The notes: a model not told the origin generated them from the letters alone. A stretch of 64,000 nt of DNA from Eonycteris spelaea (GCA_003508835.1 PUFA01000062.1:1774001-1838000); one strand, 5' to 3'. Positions 34,263 through 48,524 are shown, numbered from the stretch's first letter. Numbers and translations are program-made.

Positions 34263-36795
34263 GTTATTATCATTAACATCTCTCAAAGCTGTCTAAAGAT
34301 GAAGTCATTTGGCTCAAATGGTAATGAGTGAATCACCAACAAAGTTCTCATCAAAGTAGAGAATACAAACCACTCTGGCAGGGAGGGGTTCTATAGAAGA
34401 GATTCAAAGATTGGCGGACAAGCTAGAACAGATTCCATCATACTTAGAAAGCCAGCTTGGGAGGTAGAAAGCGCTGTGGGTATGCTCTGGGGAATCGCAA
34501 TGGCTGTGATCTCCATAGACTCTATCTTGCTCAGAAATTCAGAAATGACCGAGACATTCTCCCCCTTTTATCACCCTGTAGTGTCATACCCAAACTAACC
34601 AAAATTAGTCATGGCCATTGATTTCAACAATTTGCTAGTAGAGGAATGAATAATTTAAAGACTTTGCAACTTTGTGCAGGTTCTGAGAGCAAAGATTAAC
34701 TGATAGAACGTCAGTAGCAACTTTGTTGAGCATAAACAAATCATTTCTCTCTCCTTCTGTGCTGTTACATGGTGAAACTCAGGGTAATTGTGATGAAACC
34801 TTGTGGATAGAACTAGGATTATTCACCCCAGTGATCCTAGATCACACAAGGCTTATCTGACTGCTTTAGGAAAAAGTAAGGCTCTTATGGCCTTTCCTGT
34901 TGTAACTATGGTAACAGTGGGCCTATATCTGTCACTTTTGAGCTCCAATTTCCTTGCCTAGTGCTCCCTTGTGATATTTCTAGAAGTCATGGTGACCCCT
35001 GTGGGCTGCAAAGCATGGCACTTTACTTCAACTGATGGCAAAGTCTTTAGCAAGAAAATTCACCATTGCTGAATGAAAAAATGTTTTTTTCATTTTCAAA
35101 GTCTTCACATATATTAGCCCTTATGTGAGATACAAATAAATTCAGGACCAATACCCAGAGATTTGGAGCCCAAAGGGAATTTAAATTTAAATGTTGTATG
35201 TGCTAGGCTCTTTTTAACTTCATTTCCTAACAGTTGTCCTTCGGGATATGGCCTGAGGTTCTAGAGACATACTGTCTGTGCCTCATAATCCTTGACAACT
35301 ATTTGATCACATGCTTTTGGCCACAAGGAGGATAAGGTGGCAAGACATGTCTTCATTTCCACTATCAGAATTAACTCAGGACATGTCATGCTGAGAAGGC
35401 ATCATTTCTACTGAGGAAGAATAGCATTTGTAGACATGTAGAGGAAGGAACACATAGTGGGAAAACCCCAGAATTTTTATTTCACAACCTGAGTTAGAGC
35501 CGGTCACTAACCTCACCATGCTGTAATTATCACTTCCATAAAATGGGGAAATAACACAGTTCAAGTAAAAATAAACGTTGAATAAACATCAAAGGTTTGT
35601 GTAGAATATATGTGAGAATTCTTTGTAAACTTTCAATCATTAGTTATTGAGCTTTAAGTTATTCTCAAAGGAGAATAAAATGTTTTTATGCAGCATTGGA
35701 GATATTTCCCTAGGAAAATGATGGTCTAAATTTAGGAAATATTAAGACTTGATTCAGTTAAATGTTAGTCAAATATTAAAGAGTTTTGTGAGTTCATTCT
35801 TAACAAACATCGTAAAATCTAGAGTATAAATTTGCTAGATGTGAATTTGCTGCAATTTACTTAGTAACACCTTTACCCTGCTCCCAGGGAGGGATTTTGA
35901 CCAGGACTGCAGTTAACAGGGACCCACAGTTGAGTCCAAAGTCACTATCTGCTCCTCCTTTTGAATGCAGAGAATTGCCTCAGCCTTCACAAAGTGTGGA
36001 AAGTTCAGCAGAATAATCCCCACCACCAGTCTCACCCACTGAGTGCACAGTAAATCCTTATGGAGGGGGAGAGCAATATTGCCTTTTGGAAAGAGCAAAG
36101 TCCATGTAAATGCTAACTATCTCATCCCTGTCCCTCTCCATGATGTGCATTTAGGGAAAGAGGGGTTTTCTTGTCATCCTTCCAAATTTGAAATACCGCA
36201 AGAGGATTGCTTGTGAAGTTTCAGCATTGACCCTGGGCCTAAGCAAAGTCCAGCCTCTTGTCAGAAATTGATAAAAGTGCTCTATTGAAGAACTGAAGTT
36301 TGAAAAGCTGAGTTATAGCATTAGGGGAGCTGCTCCTCGGTGTGTAGGTGCTCTGGGGGATCCAGACTCCATCTCACTACAGTCCCTCATCCACACTGTA
36401 GATGATGCAGAGACTTACTGTGGGAGAGGCACTGGCAGGCTACCCCAGGAGAGTCAAGCCAGGCCTATGCACCCAATAAAGGGGGTGTGGGAGAGGCACT
36501 AGTTACCACTGTCAGAGACAGTAAGAGGAGGTTCACATTTAGACGTCACGTTCCCCGTATCTTAGTCTCAGGACAAAGAGGATGCTGCCTGCTGAATGCT
36601 TTGTCAATTCCCAAAAGTTTCAGGAAGCCAGAGTCCACAAACCATCCTCATTGGGGCTACCAGATCACACAGCTATAAGCAGACATAATTCTTCAGCACT
36701 GGATAGAGAAGCAGCCGAGGCTAACACAATGGGACAACTGACATTTTTACCTGAGTGGAAGCAGACTCCAAAGCAGACTTACATCCCCACCCCCA

Positions 36796-36828
36796 ACACA
36801 TACACGCGCACACATACACACACACACT
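36796..36828. repeat. (CA)n microsatellite
   Basis: Interrupted CA run with ACGCGC and ACATACAC variants. Confidence 0.9.
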
Positions 36829-38289
36829 GCCATCAGTGGCACAGATGGTGCAGGACAGAGAATGGAGAGCAGGCCATGCTTTTGCCTCCCATAGGTGGGT
36901 CCTGGCAGCTACACTGAAGACCAGTATGCAAAGTGGGAATAGGAAGCTTAGAGATCTACATTTTGGACTAGGCTAGATTTTAAACCAGAAATATGAGAAC
37001 TTAAGGGATTGGACTGGGAAATCTATCATTGTTCAGCAAGCTTAAGTTTTGCCACTAGGCACAAGAGTAAATGGAAGACAAAGCAAAGTTCATAGCTGTT
37101 ACGGTAAAAACCAAACCATGTCATATTTGTCCATCACTGAGTGACACTACTGAATTAACGTACAGCATATAGATTAGTACTTTATCAGCTTGGTTTATAC
37201 TTTAACAAAACATACAGGTTTTTTGTATGATTTTAGTTCTCATATTTAAAAGCACAGATTAACCAAAATGTATTAAAATGGGAAAATAGTCATGATTTCA
37301 ATTGGAAAATCATCTAAATTAAACAATGTAGATTTTTAAAATGTAAAATTTAAAACCTCAGATTTTCCAAATATATTTTGTTTGTACATCAAGATAAAGA
37401 CTGTTTACATATAAAATTAAGCCTGATCAGTCAAAATCAAGTAGTCGTCAGTTCTAAAATAGTTTCCAATTAGATTTCCATAATAAATTTATTCCAAAAA
37501 TAAACTACTTGATTATCCCAAAAGAATGTTAGAATGGGCAAACATTGAAAGATGACATTGAAAAGGAAGCTAGTTATCTCACTGGTAGAAACCAAGAGAG
37601 GTGTTTAGTGAATGGTTGCTAACATATGAATTATTTCCATAGTAAATTTGATTAATACCTAAGCTATGTTCATAGTTTAAGCCATTGTTTTACTGTTCAC
37701 TAAGGCGGTATATTTTTGTGTGGTAAAAAGAATGACAGAGAAAAGAAAGTGAACTAGAGAGGAGTCTACCTCTAACTTAACTGGTAAGAAAAATGTTTAC
37801 TCAAAACTATAGTCCAAAGGTCTTCTGCCTCTGAATCAAACTGCAACAATTAAAATACATATATATATGAATATCTTATGTTTAGAGAGATAGTAGAGCT
37901 TTGGAGAGAGAGATGATTAGATAAATGCAATTTCTAGAAGGGAAAGTCCTTTATTGTGAGTTGGCTTTACAGATAAAAGAGCCCCAAAAAGCATCAGCAG
38001 TTTTCTCCATGAAACATTTGCTGACCATTGGGCAACATGGGATGATGAAAGCTTGGGATAGAAAAGCAAGTTTTTCACAACCTCTTGGTATTTAGGAGAC
38101 ACAGCTCACTAGAATATAACATGAATATTCAGCAAGTCTTGCCATTGAAACATTTCAGTTCAAAGTAAACTGAATCCAACTAAAAATACAACCAGGCTAC
38201 ACCCATTTCAGATACTGTAGGAATTGATATGACTAGCCTCTTGCCCTATCATTCAACATAGGAAAAGGAACCCCTAAATAACAGCAATT

Positions 38290-40640
38290 TTAAATACAAT
38301 GCCCAAAATATAGTGAAAATTATAAGACATGCAAAGAATCAAGAAAATATGAATCATAAACAAGAGAAAAAGTAGACAATATAAGTCAACTCCCCAGATG
38401 ACCAAGATAATGTAGTTAGTAGTCAAAAACTAATTTTTATAAAAGTGTTAATGAAAAGACAGGTAAAGATAGGTAAAATAAATGAGAATATAGATAATTT
38501 CAACAAAGAAATGGAACCTATAAAAAGGAATATAAAAAAGAATCAAATAGACATTTTAGAACTAAAAGATAAAATATCAAATTAAAACTTCTTAATAGTA
38601 GATGGGCTTATTAGTAATAGACTGAACAAGGTGAGTTAGTGAAATCAAAGAGACGTCAATAGAAAATTTAAAAATCTGAAGCACAGATTTAAAAATAGGA
38701 AAAATAGAATGAGCAGAAGAAACATGTGTGGTCAGTAGTTGGAGTCCCAGAAAAAGAGGCAGATAGAGGATGGGATAAAAGTAAAAATGAGATCTCCAAA
38801 CTGTTGAAAGACATCAACCCAGGCAGATTCCAGAAGCCCAGTAAACTCCAAGCAAGAAAATTGCACCAGAACACAGTAAACCACTGAAAACCAAAAGTAA
38901 AGAGAAAAAAACATTCACCAAAAACATTTAATTTGTTATTACAGAAAAACAAACTCAGTTGACTTTTTAACAGAGAAGTTCTAGAAGTCAAAAGACATTG
39001 GAATGACATCATTAAAGAGCTAAAAGGGGGAGGGGGGAGGAAGACCAAACTAGAGTGTCATAACTAGTGAAAGTATCCCACAAAAGTGAAGATGAAAATA
39101 AAGATATTTTCAGACAAAAACAAAGATTTCGTCATCAGCTAACCCACATTTAAAGAAAAACTGGATGTTTTTCGGACAAGTGAAATGATCACAGATGGAA
39201 ACTCGCATCCCTAAAAAGTAATTAAGGAAACTAGAAATGATAATATGAAAGAATATTAACAATATTAAGCAACAGTAATATGCTTTGTAGGGATTATCTC
39301 ATTTTATTACACTTAACTGATCCATTTTTTAATTTATTTTTTATTTTTATTTTTTTTTACAGCACAAAGATTACGGCTTGCTTCATTGCGATACTCACTT
39401 TATTGTGATGGTCTGTAACTGCTCAAAAGGCAAAATAGCTCAAAGGGCAAAAGGGACAAATGTAGTTAACCTCTTTTAAAGGTAGTCTCGCATTATTTGG
39501 GAAGTGATAAAAGTACACATTTAAGCTGAACTGTAATAAGTCAAGGATGCATATTGTCATATCCCTATATACAGGAAAACCACTAAAGAGGAATACAAAA
39601 GATATAAATAAAAGTCTAGTGGAAGAGACAAAATAGAATAAAGGTAATTTCACTAAAATACTGAAAAAGAATAAAGAATAAATGGACCTAATAGAAAGAT
39701 AATAGCCTTAAACCCAACTGTTTCATTAAATGTAAATAGACCAAACACTTCTCTTAAAATAGAGATTCAACTCTATATGATGTACACTAACCAAAAAGGT
39801 TATCAGTATCACACAGTAGGCTTTAAGAAAATAAAATGGACATTTCATAATGATAAAAATTTCAATTCAGGGAAGATATCATACTCCTACATACAATAAG
39901 CATCTAATAATATGGTTTCAGCAAAATATATAAAGCAAAAACTTGTCAGAAAATAAAAGGGAAATAGACAAATCCACAAACAGTTTGGAGATTTTTACAA
40001 ACTTATTTTTGTGTGAGTGAATTAAGCTGGAAAAAAAATCAGTAAGTATGCAGAAGATTTTGAAAAACATGATTTATCCACAATGACCTGATTTATAGAA
40101 TGCTACAACCAATAACTACAGAATGTGCCTTTTTCAATCACACATAGAACATTTGCTAAAGTATAAAGTATGCTCCATCCATATGGTGAGTAATAACACA
40201 AGTCTCAACAAATTTCAAAGGACTGAAATCATATTAGATTTGGCCTATGACCTCAGTGGGATTAAAGACTAAAAAACAACTGAAAGATAACTATAAAATC
40301 TCCAAATACGTGAAAGTAAAGCAACATTGTTCTTAAACCATGGGTCAAAGAAATATCACAAAGGAAATTTTAAAATATTTTGAACTGAACTAAAATGGAA
40401 ATGCAACATATCACAAATGTGTGAGATTCAACTAAAGCAATGCTTAGAGAAAAAGATGGCAATGCATAGTTTTAAATATGTGTATTAGAAGAGAGTTTGG
40501 AAATTATTTAATTGTCCACCTCAAGAGGTTAGAAAAAGAAAAAAATCAAACATAAAAAGATGAAAAGGCCACATTGATCAGAATGCAACAGTTTAAAACA
40601 CTTTCAAAGATTCTTAGTACTATTTGTAGCTCTAAGGATG
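38290..40640 (+). mobile_element. Old L1 LINE, sense, decayed
   Basis: It shows the inter-ORF region ('TTGGAGTCCCAGAAAAAGAG', 'GAAAGACATCAACCCAGGCA', 'AAGCCCAGTAAACTCCAAGC') and then ORF2-like stretches ('ACTAAAGCAATGCTTAGAGA' near 40430). A Tigger1-like fragment interrupts it at about 39350-39416. Both edges are approximate. No intact reading frame. Confidence 0.8.
39350..39416 (+). mobile_element. Tigger1-like transposon 3' fragment
   Basis: 'CAGCACAAAGATTACGGCTT' and 'CATTGCGATACTCACTTTAT' resemble two separated parts of the Tigger1 3' region joined together, that is, an internally deleted copy. It lies between L1 segments and follows a T-rich tract. Confidence 0.6.
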
Positions 40641-40739
40641 AAAGAATGATATGACTTTAGAGCTATAAAGGGCCATGAGATCAAGTAACTAAGTAAAAAA
40701 AATCCTATATTTTACAAGGTAAGATTGAGACCCAAAGAA

Positions 40740-40985
40740 GTGAAGGAATTTAATATTTCCTGAGCTCTTAAATATACCAGGTGTTGTGCTGAACACTTTT
40801 CACATGTTATTTCTAATACCAACCCCTGAGGCCATTATTTTTCCAGATCTGTCAATGGGATGCTGAAACTTAAGTAGTTCCTGAAATTTACCTCTTCTTA
40901 AAACTAGTTAAGAGATGGAGCCAGAATTCCAACCTAGGTCTCTTTAATTCCAAAGTCCCTAATCTTCCTACAATGAGACCCTAAA
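40740..40985 (-). mobile_element. MIR SINE, antisense
   Basis: 'TGAGCTCTTAAATATACCAG', 'GTGCTGAACACTTTTCACAT', 'AGATGGAGCCAGAATTCCAA' and 'CCTAGGTCTCTTTAATTCCA' follow the order of the MIR complement. Confidence 0.8.
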
Positions 40986-41459
40986 TGGTTTAATTAGAGG
41001 TCATAGTGAGATCTAGAACCCAAGTCCCTTTCTCCCAGTAGATTTCTTCTACTACAAAATATAGGAATTGTACCATGATACCCTGTTTCACTTTTGTGGA
41101 ATTCTTTCATATAGTTGAATGGGTCAACTAAAATAATTATTAATCTAGTATGCAATGTACTTTTCTGCAGTGGGGAATAAAGCTATGTCACCCAAGGCTT
41201 TAAGATTCCTTAAGACAATCATTAAATTCTATGATAAACTTTGACTTTTTAATCTAAGTTTCCTGAACAGAGAAACTTGAAGCAGCCAAAATCTGTGCTT
41301 GGATATGCTACACATACAAATTGTGATAACAACATAAAGATTTCTTAGATTTTTCTTCCTCTCATGCTTACTCAGTATCTACTCACAGTACAAGGTCCGG
41401 GTCTACAATACCAAACCAACCTAAAGTCTCCACACTGTTCTGAAAATGCACATTTTACA

Positions 41460-42130
41460 GTGTTATTCAGTCAAACAACCAGCAAATCAATGTAGTACCT
41501 GTCATGTTTCAGACTCTACACTAAGTTCTCTGAGCAATACTTGATTACTCTGTGCTCAGATGTACAAAGTAATATCTGTCTGTCCTCTTAAGCACCTACA
41601 CAGAAAGAAGTGTATGCAGTTAAGTATGATAAAATTTGACAAATTTGATAATATGGTGTTATGCAAGTGACTCTCCATTTATTCTGATTCTAGGTCAGAA
41701 AAAACCTCCAGAGGAAGTGATATTTGCACTGAAGCTAGAAGAACTAAGAGCTTTCCTCTCTAGATCCAGGGCAGAGGGTGTAAGAGTGCCTTGACTATCC
41801 AGAGACCAGCAGTTAGGAACGTAGTTAGGAACACATGCTTAGAGACAGGGCATTAGGGAACATGAGACAAGAAATGTAGTGTGAAACCAGACCTCATAAG
41901 TAAGTTTCAGTGAAGAGGATGCTAACTCTGGAGATAGCATTATGAAGAGGCCACAGGTGAGATGCCTCACCAGGAGCTCAGCTATTGTCATGATCCAGGC
42001 AAAAGATAATCTGGTATGGTGGGAGGTGAGCACAGATTAGAGATAGTTAAAAAGTATAATTGATGTTGACTGTTTAAATACGAGGGTAAGGAGTAGGATG
42101 AATCAAAGTTGATTATGTTAATACCCAAGG
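41460..42130 (-). mobile_element. L2 LINE fragments, antisense
   Basis: 'GTCATGATCCAGGCAAAAGA' and 'GGATGAATCAAAGTTGATTA' correspond to the complement of L2. The part before 41700 resembles the L2 3' tail with heavy divergence. Confidence 0.6.
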
Positions 42131-44749
42131 TATTAGCCCTTCCATCCATCCCACCATCATAGCTGCTTACGTACTCAGGATAACACCTATAATATAGAAT
42201 AACCTACAATCCAGATTTACAAAACATAATTATTTGCTAAAAATAAAAATCTATATTAACCCACAAGAATGTGTAATATTCTTCATTATTCACAATCTGT
42301 TTTCTTTTCATTCTTTTCTACTGGGCAGTGTGGGAGGAAGAGTGAAACTAGGAACTAAAAGTGAATGAGGAGCAAGTTGAATGACAAAATCAGTGTGGAC
42401 CATTGAAATTCTATGACCACATCTCTTACAGGTTTTTACTTTAAAGTATCAGGGACAGATCAATTTTGTAAATGTCTATCATGAACCAAATGCAAATTCA
42501 GTGGTTGGGTAGAGGTCAAAGCAGGTGTTCTTCCAGCTTGGAAATATGTACAGATATGGGACAGCCTGGTGAGACTTCTGTTTTATGGCTCCTTCTACAT
42601 TCTCAGCTGTCCATAGCAGCTCCCCACTAACCTTCTCTTCCTGCTCTTTCTCTCCCTTTCTTAGCATCTGAGATGCTGGAGGTTGTGTATACAAATCTAG
42701 TTGTGGAATTACCTTTGCCTCTGACCCCTTTCCTGCTTTGCTATGACAAGTTGCAAAATCATCCTCCCAGCCTTTCTGCAGACATGAAGTAAATGGTTTG
42801 GGGCAATTTAAATATTTCAGCATTTCTATTTATACATGATATGTGTGATTATAGAAGAGGTAATAGTTTTAATTATTTACTTTTAACTTGGGGAAAGGGA
42901 ATCTCTGCTTATTTTTACTTAGTTCAGCATTTACACATTGTCTATTATACAGAAACATATATTGTTATTAATGAATACTCCAGTTTTTCCAATGGATTGA
43001 CCATGATGGTTTCCCCTAACTATTAAGTTATTTTCTTGCCCTAAAATGCATGCAGGCTTATAGATTTTTACCAGGCCTTGGAAGATGCAGCTGCGGAAGC
43101 ATTTGGAAGAGAGTTAAATTATGTCCCTGTGAAAATGGATATTTATTTATTGGTCTCTAACTCAAATCAGTTAGAAATATAGAGATGACCTTGATTAACC
43201 AACAAGGAAGCAGTTGCATCTTAATTGTCTATGACAGTCTCACTGAAGGACTGGGCTCAACTTTTTCCAAAATGTAGCATATGAGATATGCATAAAAGGA
43301 ATCTAAGTCAGTCATTAAATCCAGCTCTATAATTCATTTCTTCAAAACAGGAAGAATAATGAGGCTAAAGTTTAATTACAAAACATTCAGCTTCACCTTA
43401 GTTTTTACTGGTTTTATAACTTATCTGGCATGAATAAACCTACAGATTAAGTTAAGGTGGTGCTTGTTTTTCAGTCTACCTGTGGCACCCTACACAGGGT
43501 AAGCTGAGGGTATTGCTGCTCCACCCCCATGGACTGCCATACTTGCCTTTACTTTATTAATCATGATCACTATGTTTTGTAATTTCCTCTTCATAGATGG
43601 TCAAAATAGACTATCATTTCCTTTACTAAAGTTCAGATGGAAAGCTGCTCCTGTTCATTTTTGTCAATGATGTGATTTTTGCTTTTATTCTAATTAAATC
43701 TATTGAAGATTCTCAGGAAATTAAGGAGGCAAGAGGCTTCCCTGTTCTCACTTTATCAGGTATAATCGATAATTATGTGGTTGATATGAACTGGCTCATG
43801 TTTACTTGAGGGTACCCAGTGTCTCACCCAGTTCTCTTCTTTGACATTATAAACCAAGCAACTGAATTTGTATTCTGCTATTTCCCTTGAGAAAAAATTA
43901 AAATAGGTACTCATATTCTTTCTATTTTTAAATTATATAGCACAGAATAATTTTTACTTTCCCAAAAGTTTTTCTAATGCAAAGAAGAGTTGACCAACAC
44001 ACAAATGGATAGAGATCAGGACAGAAGAGCAAGCCAGACAGCCTGTATACTCACCAACATCAAGTTGGAGGGTCAGCAGGAAAGCTTTTGAAAAAATTTT
44101 ACAGTTTAAGCAAAAAGGACTAAGAAAAAGATCATATATCTGAAAATGATTTGCTACAGGAAACAAAGACTTTGCGAAACATGTTGGCATCTCAGTAGCA
44201 GGCAGAAGACTTTCGAGGCTGAAAATCACAAGACAAGAACAAACTAATGTGAAAAAAACAGCTAAGTGAAAGGGATGGGTGACCTACAAGGAAAACCAAA
44301 AATAGAATTCAAACAGTAAAAATCAAGTCATTGATATAGAAAACATGCATGGTGTGGTTTCTTGGTATGCAAAGAAAGAAATGAAAAATAAAAGGAAAAC
44401 AAGAGAGAAAAGGCAGGAATGGAATCCAACCCTAGAATTGCAGGTATTTCCAGGGAGGAAAACAACTAGTGTCAGAAGCGATTAAAAAATCAGAAACATA
44501 ATTGGAAGAAAAAATCTGGACAAATAATTTCTACTAGCAATAAAACAGTGTTTGACATCTAATGAAATAGCAAAAATATGTAGAAGCAAAATTAGGAAAA
44601 AAAGGTGATTTAGCCACAAGTACAGAAATAGTAACAGCAACAACACTAATACACGCCACTACTAGGTGCCATCCCTTTTGGAGTTACACATCCAAGTTTT
44701 GAACATTTATTTTACGAGTAGGTAAACTTTTAAAATGAAAAGCAAATAC

Positions 44750-45440
44750 TATGTAAAAATGCTGGGAAAGTTTCAAAGCTGAATGATAATACTTTTCTGG
44801 CAAGTGTGAATTACCAAAATAGATTCAAGAAGATTTAGATAAATTGGTAGTTGTAAAAGAAATTGAAAATTCATCAAAGCATAACTTCTAAAAATAAGCT
44901 TTCTTTTGCTTCCAAAATGTAGGCAAAGTGCTATTATCTGTGCCATCTTCTAAGCTTTCAAGCGACATGGTCCCATGCTGAATAAGTTGTACCATTGTGA
45001 AGACAAAGGTGTAAAATCCATCCTATTTACTTTTCAAGCTAGTATTACCCTAACCCCAAACCTGACAGCACAAAAATTAATGCCCCTTATCGATTTTAAT
45101 ATAGATTCAAAAATTATTTTTAATTACTAAAAAGTATCCACCATATTTAGATACTTATCTCAGAAATGTAACAAAGATTTTTAGAAAGTCCATTAATAAG
45201 TAAATCAGTGTGAAAAATGTTAATCTCAATTGATGCCCCAAAAGGGCATTCAAGACCCATTTCTAACCAGTGATGAATTCTGTAAACCTAGCAACAGACT
45301 CTATCTTTTAAGAATATCTATCACATGTTAATAACCAACTTTGTCATTACTATAGGCATGCCTACAATGAAATTGAATCCTTATTAACAGGAACCTGGAA
45401 ATTCCAGATGATTATAAGGAAAATATAAAAATCACCCACA
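44750..45440 (+). mobile_element. Old L1 ORF2 fragment, sense
   Basis: 'CAAGCTAGTATTACCCTAAC', 'CCCCAAACCTGACAGCACAA' and 'GATTTTAATATAGATTCAAA' match a conserved ORF2 reverse-transcriptase-region block in DNA terms. It is decayed, and the edges are uncertain. Confidence 0.65.
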
Positions 45441-45469
45441 GTCTCACATCTAGAAACACTCACCATTAA

Positions 45470-45720
45470 TATTTTAACTAATGTTTTAAACATGTGCCAG
45501 GCCCTATACTAAGTGCTTATTTGCATATTTTTATTTAATTTTGTTAAGAATCCATAGGTGATTTTGTTGTAATCTTCATTTTCCTGAGGAGACTGTACAT
45601 GGAAAGTTAAGCAGCACCCAGGGTTGACACGCAAGCAGTTGCAGAGGTGAGATAGAAGAAACTCAAGCAGTGTTATTCTAGAATTCACTCCCTTAAATCA
45701 TTGCGTTATATTGTCTCTTT
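45470..45720 (-). mobile_element. MIR SINE, antisense
   Basis: 'TGTGCCAGGCCCTATACTAA', 'TCTTCATTTTCCTGAGGAGA' and 'AAGTTAAGCAGCACCCAGGG' follow the MIR complement. Confidence 0.7.
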
Positions 45721-46224
45721 AGAGAATTTTCCAGTATTTTATCATAAGCATTTTCCAATGATATGTTTTTTGAATGATCTTAATGATATTCTAGCTTATG
45801 AATGAACTGTTTTTAAACACTGCCTGTTTTTAAAATAGGTAAGTCATGTCTGATTATTACAAATATTAATGCGTTTAACATTTTCATATAAATTTAAACT
45901 GCCTAATTTTGGAGATTAACTGCAAGATGCAGAATTACTAAGTCATAAAGTCATGAATATTTGTGAACTGTCATGATTCTTCTACTTGTTTTCTGGAAAG
46001 ATTTTTGCACTTTGTGTTTCTAGCCAGAGAAGATGAAAATGCCCATCCTCATAGCAACTGAATCAGCTCTGAATAGTACCGGTTTAAAACTTTTATAGAT
46101 TTCATAGGTGAAAAAAAGGGTATCTTATCTAATCACATCTTTGGCCACTAGCAATGTATAAGAACACGGTTATGTTAATATTGTTGTGTGACTACTTGTA
46201 AATTCCTGCCTCAGAGAAAGCAAG

Positions 46225-46505
46225 GTAGCTAGTGGTTAAGAACAGTCGTTTTTGTCAGAGGCTCTGAAGCTTGCAACTTTTTTGAAACATGTCACTGTAC
46301 TAGATATACTGTTCTCACACAAAGGCTGACATGGAAAGTTGTCCAGTTATTCAGAGAAATTTAGGTTAATCCCGATCCCACCTACCTTAATCTCACCGAA
46401 CCTCAGTTTCCTCATCTTAAAGTGGGGATAATAATTATTTTTCCTTGCTTTATTGTCAATATTAGATAATATATGCAGAGTGCTCAGTGCGCCAATAGTG
46501 CAAAA
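46225..46505 (+). mobile_element. MIR SINE, sense, split
   Basis: The head 'AGTGGTTAAGAACAGTCGTT' and the tail 'CCGAACCTCAGTTTCCTCAT' plus 'GAGTGCTCAGTGCGCCAATA' are MIR. About 100 unrelated bases lie between them. Confidence 0.6.
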
Positions 46506-46589
46506 AAAAGTGTTTAGCTTTCAAATAGTAACTTTTTAAAAATATACTTTCATATCACTTACTTGGAGCTCTACATAGACTTGTTTTAG

Positions 46590-46740
46590 AGTGGGATATG
46601 TACTTATTATTCTTCCATTATAGACTGTAAATTCTCTAGAGGAATGTTTATCTTTGTTGTCATCTCTAGTACGTAGCATAAATCCTGATGTGGATTAGGA
46701 ATACAGACCTACTCAAGTGAGCTGAATATAAAATTACTTC
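46590..46740 (+). mobile_element. L2 3' end, sense
   Basis: 'TAGACTGTAAATTCTCTAGA' and 'CTAGTACGTAGCATAAATCC' are diverged L2 terminal sequence. Confidence 0.6.
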
Positions 46741-47689
46741 CAAAGAACATTTTGTGGTTAGATGTCATGACTCCATCTAAAACATTTTCTATTACTATTG
46801 CACAATTTTTAAAATAGAAATCCCCAAATTTAGGTTCTCAAAAGCAGCTTTTAGAGGTGTGACTATTTGTCGTCTACTTTCTTTAGGACAGGCTTCCTTA
46901 CAGGCCGGTGCCATGTCAGCTAAACTCAAGAGCAAATGCAAGAGTAGTGGCGACCCCAGTTACAGTGTGGCTTGATGAACAAAGAGATGGCAGCTACAGT
47001 GGGGACCTCAGCAAGTGAGAAGCACTCCCCCTCTTTCTCCTTCCACTGAAAGAGAAATGTTTTCCAAAAATATCTCCTATGTGGTGTAGCAAAACCGAAA
47101 ATGAAACTTGCCGATAAGGTTTTATAAAGACCTACAAAAGTCAGCATGGCGTCTTAAGTTATTTTTACTGTCAGACCAAAGTTATGGGGGGAAAATATGT
47201 TTAGAATAAAACAAATGTTAAGTTAGAGCATCCTTTTATAATAAAAAATATATGCTTGGAAACCTGATTTAGGTTATGATGATTGAGAAAGTTTATTTTG
47301 TCAGTTTTTTATATCCTTTATCCACTCGCAGCTCACCCTCCCCAACCTGTGGGCCTGTGTTTGCACCATATTCTAATTAATAATCATTACTTCGCAAAAT
47401 ACTAACAACATTGACTTTGGTTTGGAGAAGTCTAAATGTTCTATATTTAATACTTTTCTATACTGATGTCCAAATTGAAATAAAGGACATAAACAACGGT
47501 TATCATTATGGACAGGTTTCAGTTCAATTTTATTATCTAAGTTTCTTGAAAAGTGAAACACAGGCCAAATAACAACAGCAAGGCTTTGGTTAAGGAAGTG
47601 AGCAGTGTGATGAGGTGCCATTTAGTTCATTTAGCTGTCATTCATTTTGGATGACAATCTGCAATTTCAATAAATTTAAGAGGGAACTC

Positions 47690-48260
47690 CATTTTCCCTT
47701 GCGGCCATAAGTGATTCCAGACAGACTTTAACCTGATTTTGCCAGGATCTTAGGACAATTCCTTGGCCTGTTATGCAATTACCTTTCTGCTGGCTGTGTT
47801 TTGCCTTATCGCCCTGAATATGTTTTTATTTTAAATTTGAGTGACCTTTGAGTCAGAGGAACTTATTATTTGGGGACCATTATAAAGTGTTTCTTTCAAT
47901 ACATCCCCTCCCCCACTGTGTCCTCTCTAAATGGAATTTTCTAAACCATTCTTTTAAAAACCTAATTTCTCTCTAATGCTCAACAACTAATTTCTTTAAA
48001 AATTGAGTAATTTAAAGAATTGGGCATTTTGCCGATACTCACAAGGACTTATTTGTTGTTTTAAAGCTAAGGGGACAAACATTTGTTCTTTATAGTTTTT
48101 CCATTAGAAACCATAAAACTAATGGAATAGTTCGATTTCATTTGTTTGGAGGTTATAAAGCTGGCAACAGTTTCAATTCTCATTTTATAACCCAACTTTC
48201 AGACTAATTATATAAAGGAAAGTTGAAGGTTGGCACATGCTTGCTAATTACACTCCTCCA
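47690..48260. other. Repeat-free stretch, candidate conserved noncoding element
   Basis: No recognised repeat. The sequence is AT-rich with several TAAT/ATTA homeodomain-type cores. It includes a perfect 9-base inverted repeat, TTCCATTAG at 48099-48107 and CTAATGGAA at 48119-48127. Whether it is conserved cannot be judged from one sequence. Confidence 0.25.
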
Positions 48261-48524
48261 TACGCCCCCTCCTCCCACAAAACACTTTTTACCACAGTTG
48301 TCTGGATAAATCAGTGGAAAAAGCACATGAGAGGGATCATGAACTTACCCAATTTTTTTTTTTTTTTGTAGTTAAGGTTCAGAAAAGGGCAGCTCTTTCT
48401 AGTCTGTTTTGCAGGATTTCCACAGGAAGAATTACAATGGACAGTACTAATTTAGTCTGTCAAACCTAGTAACATTAATAATTAATAAATATAACAAAAA
48501 CAGAGTCAAGTTTCCATATTTTCG

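Noticed and set aside
38689..39048. 119-residue minus-strand open frame rich in Phe, Leu and Ser
   Set aside because: Antisense translation of a sense L1 segment; the hydrophobic look comes from the A-rich + strand.
42479..42823. 114-residue minus-strand open frame
   Set aside because: No recognisable domain, signal or splice context; length is within chance for 64 kb on six frames. I keep it as noise, although it is not in a repeat I can name.
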